A stretch of DNA of 17,835 nt from SIG78 sp045533055 (GTDB lineage Bacteria; Verrucomicrobiota; Lentisphaeria; Victivallales; Victivallaceae). Under the pieces are notes generated by a model. It searched no databases. It was not told the origin of the DNA and saw nothing but the letters and a program-made list of their open reading frames with translations. The position numbers were made by a program, and so were the translations under genes. The number at the start of each line of letters is the position of its first letter. Positions within the stretch are counted from its first letter, which is position 1. The DNA is taken from NCBI GenBank assembly GCA_045533055.1, contig JAZSHD010000085.1, forward strand, positions 1-17,835, given 5' to 3'. Below, in pieces: positions 14,359-17,835 of the stretch.

Positions 14359-16026
14359 ATGCGTTGCAGTAAATATCTTTCAATTATTTGTGCAGCCGCA
14401 GCCGCCGGAACCATGACCGGCTGCGCTATCTTCAGTACCGGTGAATGTAAGGATGAAAATTCTATGAATGATCCAATAAAAATCGGGTGGGCAAAACGCT
14501 CCATTGCGCCCAAAGATGGCACCGCTCCCATAACCGGACAATTCTATTTGCGTGTGGCATTGGGGCAGTATACACCGGTATTGACCAGTGCTATGGTTAT
14601 GGAAAACGGCAGCGATGCGGTGATCTTTGTGTCGGCAGATATGGTGTCAGTGCCTCCGGTGGTATTGAAAAAGGTCAAAGCCAATCTGGCAAAAGAAGCT
14701 CCGGAGATCCCCGGCAGCAAGATCATTATCAATGCCACCCACACCCATGCCGGACCTGCTGCCAATGGGCCGGAAGATGCACCTTACCCCAACACGGTGG
14801 ATTTTATTCCCGCCGGTAAGATGCAGGATTTTATCGCCCGGCAGATGACCGATGCTGTCAAGGAAGCGTGGGAAAAGCGTGATTTCGGCAGTATATCCTA
14901 CGGTTACGGTCACGCCATGACCGGTTACAGCCGCCGCAGTGTTTATCTGGATGACATCAGCAAGCGGGAAGCCGCCCGTCCCGGTATTGCCATGAACGGC
15001 AGAGCCAAGATGTACGGCAGAACCAATGATGATATGTTTGACGGCTACGAAGCCGGTACCGAAACATTTATCAATTTGCTGTATACCTTTGATAAAAACG
15101 GCAAACTTACCGGGGCAGTCATCAATGTTCCTTGCCCCTCCCAGACGGTGGGGACTGCGTGGTATCTGCACGCAAGTTTCTGGCACAATGTGCGGGAAAA
15201 ACTCTCTGCAAAATATGGCGATATAACCATCATCACCCAGAGTGCGGCAGCGGGCGATCTCTGCCCCCAGCAGCTGCACTATCTGCAAGCGGAAAAGCGT
15301 CGTTTTGCCCTGAAATATCCGGAAATGCTGAAAAAGTACATGGAAAACCCCATGAAGTATCCGGCAGGCTTGTTCCCCAAAAAGGAAAATTACGACGCCC
15401 AATACTCCTACGACTGCATGGAATTTCTCCGTGCTGAAGATATGGCGCAGCGCATTACCGAAGCCTTTGACGAAGTCCTTTCCTGGGCAGGCAAAGAAAA
15501 GTTCTGCAAGCCGGAACTTAAACACGAAGTCAAAACATTGAAACTCTCCCGCCGCCAGTTCCCCAAAGAACTGGTGGAGCAGGAGCGTGCCAATCATGAA
15601 AATTTTATGAAGCAGGAGTTTATTTCCCAGGGCAATAAATACTATGTGCTTCAGCAAAATAGCGCCTTGAACAGCCGCCGCCACCGTTGCGGAGGCGTGG
15701 TCAAGCGTTACGAAGAACAAGCGATCAACCCCAAAGTGGTAACTAATATACATGTAGTAAAAATCGGCAACATAGCCTTTGCCAGCAACCGCTTTGAGCT
15801 GTTTATGGACTACATGCACCGTATTCAGGCACGGAGTCCTTTTGAACAGACTTTTATCGTTCAGCTGGTTACCGATGATTACGGCGTGGGCAGTTATCTT
15901 GCCACCGAACGGGCGATCGCCAACAAAGGTTACAGCGCCACACCTTACTGCAATCAGGCTTCGCCCGAAGGCGGTCAGGAGCTGGTAAATGCTACACTTG
16001 ATGTATTAAAGGAACTTAAAAAATGA
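14359..16026 (+). CDS. Neutral ceramidase-fold lipoprotein 3, active-site Ser replaced by Cys
   Basis: This 555-aa protein has a good lipobox (MTGC, Cys22), so it is a predicted lipoprotein. The ceramidase-fold motifs are NATHTHAGP (His128, His130), VPCPSQ (Cys259), FEL (Glu480) and SYLAT (Tyr513). The serine position holds Cys302 (GDLCPQ), which could be a thiol nucleophile. An internal ATG at 14464 (MNDPIKIGW), preceded by AAGGA, aligns with the start of paralog 1, so a second, unexported product is conceivable. The gap from gene 2 is 13 bp. Its TGA overlaps the start of the next gene (ATGA), which implies translational coupling. Confidence 0.82.
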   Translation: MRCSKYLSIICAAAAAGTMTGCAIFSTGECKDENSMNDPIKIGWAKRSIAPKDGTAPITGQFYLRVALGQYTPVLTSAMVMENGSDAVIFVSADMVSVPPVVLKKVKANLAKEAPEIPGSKIIINATHTHAGPAANGPEDAPYPNTVDFIPAGKMQDFIARQMTDAVKEAWEKRDFGSISYGYGHAMTGYSRRSVYLDDISKREAARPGIAMNGRAKMYGRTNDDMFDGYEAGTETFINLLYTFDKNGKLTGAVINVPCPSQTVGTAWYLHASFWHNVREKLSAKYGDITIITQSAAAGDLCPQQLHYLQAEKRRFALKYPEMLKKYMENPMKYPAGLFPKKENYDAQYSYDCMEFLRAEDMAQRITEAFDEVLSWAGKEKFCKPELKHEVKTLKLSRRQFPKELVEQERANHENFMKQEFISQGNKYYVLQQNSALNSRRHRCGGVVKRYEEQAINPKVVTNIHVVKIGNIAFASNRFELFMDYMHRIQARSPFEQTFIVQLVTDDYGVGSYLATERAIANKGYSATPYCNQASPEGGQELVNATLDVLKELKK

Positions 16027-16811
16027 AATTTGCAATGATGACCTACACCCTGATGCGTCAGGGGTGCTACACCCCGGAAGACTGCGTAAGAGTAGCTTCC
16101 GAACTGGGTATGGAAGGTATTGACTGGATCACCACTTACGGCCGTGACCCCAAAGAACTCAAGAAAATGAGTCTGGATGCCGGTTTGACCGTAGCTGCCC
16201 ACACCTTCTTTTTGCGGGAAAAAGAGCTGGATCAGCTGGACACTATCGCCAAGCGTTCCATGGATGATGCTTGCGAACTGGGTGCCCCGGTGATAATGAT
16301 CGTGCCGGTACCCTTTGCCGGTGTGACCGATCCGGCGGAAAACCGCAGCCGCTGGGCGGAAATTCTGAAAAAAGTTGCTCCGCTGGCAGCCGAACGCAAT
16401 CTGGTTATGTCTATGGAAAACTTTCCCGGTGCCGCCAGTCCTATTGTTACAGCCGACGATTTTTACGCCCTCAAAGCCATGGTGCCGGAGCTGAAACTTA
16501 CATTTGACAACGGCAACGCCGCTTCCGGCGAAGATCAGATCGCAAGTCTGAAACGCTGTTTTGCCGATGTGGTGCATGTGCACTTCAAGGATTGGGATAT
16601 TGTGGATGATGCCCAAGAGGGCTACCGCCTGATGCGTGACGGAAAATATTACCGTGCCGCCCTTATCGGCGAAGGCAAAGTCGACAGCCGTGCCACATTG
16701 AAAACGCTGGAAGAGCTGGGCTATGACGGGTTTATCAATATTGAGTACGAAAACAACAAATATCCTGCTCACGAAGCAGTAAAAATGGCATTGGAGTATT
16801 TGAAAAAATGA
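16023..16811 (+). CDS. Sugar phosphate isomerase/epimerase TIM-barrel protein 1
   Basis: This 262-aa cytoplasmic protein belongs to the xylose isomerase-like/AP endonuclease 2 TIM barrel superfamily (PF01261), which includes IolE, IolI, tagaturonate epimerase-like and keto-sugar lyase enzymes. Candidate metal ligands are Glu132 (SMENFPG), Asp162 (TFDNGNA), His185/His187 (VHVHFKDWD) and Glu241 (INIEYE). The IGEGKVD motif is typical. Both ends overlap neighbours by ATGA, so it should be made with its partners. It probably isomerises, epimerises or cleaves a sugar or keto sugar; the exact reaction cannot be told from sequence. Confidence 0.85.
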   Translation: MKFAMMTYTLMRQGCYTPEDCVRVASELGMEGIDWITTYGRDPKELKKMSLDAGLTVAAHTFFLREKELDQLDTIAKRSMDDACELGAPVIMIVPVPFAGVTDPAENRSRWAEILKKVAPLAAERNLVMSMENFPGAASPIVTADDFYALKAMVPELKLTFDNGNAASGEDQIASLKRCFADVVHVHFKDWDIVDDAQEGYRLMRDGKYYRAALIGEGKVDSRATLKTLEELGYDGFINIEYENNKYPAHEAVKMALEYLKK

Positions 16812-17572
16812 AAGATTATAAAATAGGTATTCAGCTTTACAGTATCCGCGAAGCTCTCAAACAGGACTTCAAAGGTGTCTGCCGTGAGTTGGTCAAACTG
16901 GGCTGCGATGCAGTGGAACCGGCTTTTTACTTTGGCGAAATGGAACCGGCAGAACTGGCGGCATTTTTCAAAGAAGTTGGCTTGAAAGTTTGCGGTATCC
17001 ACGGCCGGGCAGCGGATCTGGCGGATCCTGCCAGCCAGATCTATGACTACGCCGTGGCATTGAACTCGCCTTTTGTGACCACCAGCGTTTGCGGCGATCG
17101 CCTTAATAAAGCTGATTATCGTGATCACGAAGAAGAGTGTATCGGTATCTGCCGTGCCGCAGGGGAGGGCGCCGCCAAACGGGGCTTGCGTTTTACCTAT
17201 CACAACCACGATCTGGAACTGAAAAAGTATGCCGACGGCTCCTGCGGTTTGGATAATGTATTTAAAAATACCGATCCGGCAAATGTGGGTTTTGAGCTGG
17301 ATGTGTACTGGGTGAAAAAAGGCGGTCAGGATCCGGTATCGTACATCAAAAAACATGGCAGCCGCATCTGGCAGCTGCATATGAAAGATATGGCGGAAGA
17401 TGGCTCAATTACCGAGCTTGGCAACGGCAATGTGGATTTGATGGGGTGTATCGAAGCTGCGGAAAATATTCCGGCAGAATGGCTCATTTACGAGCAGGAT
17501 TACTCCAATATCGATCCCTTTGAAAGTGCGGTCATCAGTTTGACCCACTTGCGTAAATTGCTCAATAAGTAA
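16808..17572 (+). CDS. Sugar phosphate isomerase/epimerase TIM-barrel protein 2
   Basis: This 254-aa protein is from the same superfamily as the previous gene but a different subfamily. It starts with IGIQLYSIRE and has YHNHDLE (His132, His134), ELDVYWVKKGGQDP (Glu163, Asp165), HMKDM (His191), ELGNGNVDL and EQD (Glu229), the set seen in many PVC and Bacteroidetes isomerase-like proteins. Some of these act on 3-keto-glycosides or inositol derivatives. No signal peptide is present. ATG 16808 overlaps the previous TGA. It is the last gene of the operon, followed by a hairpin at 17580-17619. Two different isomerase-like enzymes in a row suggest two steps on one substrate. Confidence 0.85.
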   Translation: MKDYKIGIQLYSIREALKQDFKGVCRELVKLGCDAVEPAFYFGEMEPAELAAFFKEVGLKVCGIHGRAADLADPASQIYDYAVALNSPFVTTSVCGDRLNKADYRDHEEECIGICRAAGEGAAKRGLRFTYHNHDLELKKYADGSCGLDNVFKNTDPANVGFELDVYWVKKGGQDPVSYIKKHGSRIWQLHMKDMAEDGSITELGNGNVDLMGCIEAAENIPAEWLIYEQDYSNIDPFESAVISLTHLRKLLNK

Positions 17573-17579
17573 ATGAAAA

Positions 17580-17619
17580 AGCAGCGGCCCGGATGTTATA
17601 AAATATATTCCGGGCTGCT
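17580..17619 (+). terminator. Probable terminator of the degT-isomerase operon
   Basis: AGCAGCGGCCCGGA (17580-17593) pairs with TCCGGGCTGCT (17609-17619), with a three-base bulge and a 15-nt loop, eight bases after the final stop codon. There is no good T run on the plus strand, so termination may be weak or Rho-dependent. The rest of the gap to 17708 shows no clear promoter. Confidence 0.55.
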
Positions 17620-17707
17620 GAAGCTCAATGAAAGTGTGGTTTTTATAAAACAGTAAAAGCAGTAAATCTGCGTAAAAGGCGGGAGTGTTCGCCAGAAAGG
17701 GTTCCGT

Positions 17708-17835
17708 ATGATGAAGATTGTAAGTTGTAACGCCGACCATGGTCGGGTGAAACAGGGTTTCACCCTGATAGAACTACTCGTAGTAATTGCCATTATTGCC
17801 ATATTGGCGGCAATGCTTTTACCGGCGTTGTCGGC
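17708..17835 (+). CDS. Pseudopilin-like protein, 3' truncated by window end
   Basis: The first 42 codons are visible. They give MMKIVSCNADHGRVKQG and then FTLIELLVVIAIIAILAAMLLPALS, a prepilin peptidase site with the canonical Gly at -1 and Glu at +5, and the hydrophobic helix. AGGG lies about six bases before ATG 17708 (a second ATG follows at once). The leader differs from that of the pseudopilin at 341-1159 and does not carry the 127-bp cassette. The gene runs off the end of the window. Together the two pseudopilin genes flank the cluster and point outwards. Confidence 0.85.
   Translation, partial: MMKIVSCNADHGRVKQGFTLIELLVVIAIIAILAAMLLPALS

Noticed and set aside
17620..17707. Promoter for the 3' pseudopilin gene
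   Set aside because: A TATAAA is present near 17646 but I found no well-spaced -35, and the 127-bp cassette promoter is absent.

Overview
The window looks like chromosomal DNA from a Lentisphaerae/Victivallales-type bacterium (PVC superphylum). The evidence is two pseudopilin genes with the near-invariant FTLIELLVVIAIIAILAAMLLPALS start that is hugely expanded in Lentisphaerae and Planctomycetes. Large secreted CBM9-like/TIM-barrel proteins, ceramidase-fold proteins beside sugar isomerase TIM barrels, and a DegT aminotransferase fit the same group. This assignment rests on gene content only. I see no tRNA, rRNA, CRISPR, transposase or phage gene.

Layout. (1) 1-1233: one pseudopilin gene on the minus strand, with three ungapped 127-bp copies of a promoter-plus-leader cassette around it. 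One copy drives the gene. The other two lie head to head and form a 237-bp inverted repeat. (2) 1412-7490, minus strand: a secreted LamG-like protein followed by two paralogous secreted proteins of about 860 aa (CBM9-like domain, beta-sandwich middle, TIM barrel with two candidate catalytic glutamates). (3) 7812-9518, minus strand: a secreted double-SH3b protein and an AraC-family regulator. (4) 9708-17572, plus strand, divergent from araC: a DegT/DnrJ/EryC1/StrS PLP enzyme, three tandem ceramidase-fold proteins (one without a signal peptide, two apparent lipoproteins), then two sugar phosphate isomerase/epimerase TIM-barrel proteins. The last three genes are joined by 4-base ATGA overlaps. 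(5) 17708-end: the start of a second pseudopilin gene, cut by the window edge.

How it may work together. The AraC regulator sits between two divergent promoters that flank a 14-bp direct repeat of 20-bp period, a likely operator. A second motif, ATTGCAGATA(A/G)C, occurs in both the degT promoter and the LamG promoter, so the two arms may be one regulon. The exported glycosidase-like proteins could cut a glycan or glycoconjugate, the ceramidase-fold lipoproteins could hydrolyse an N-acyl or related bond, and the isomerase-like and PLP enzymes could process the released sugar inside the cell. The substrate is unknown; a glycosphingolipid or N-acyl amino sugar conjugate is only a hypothesis. No transporter or dehydrogenase is present.

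Most unusual points: the catalytic-serine position of the ceramidase fold is Ser, Ala and Cys in the three tandem paralogs, with a possible His-to-Cys zinc-ligand change shared by all three; and the pseudopilin leader is a repeated promoter-to-codon cassette with decayed copies. Promoters, operators and terminators below were found by eye.
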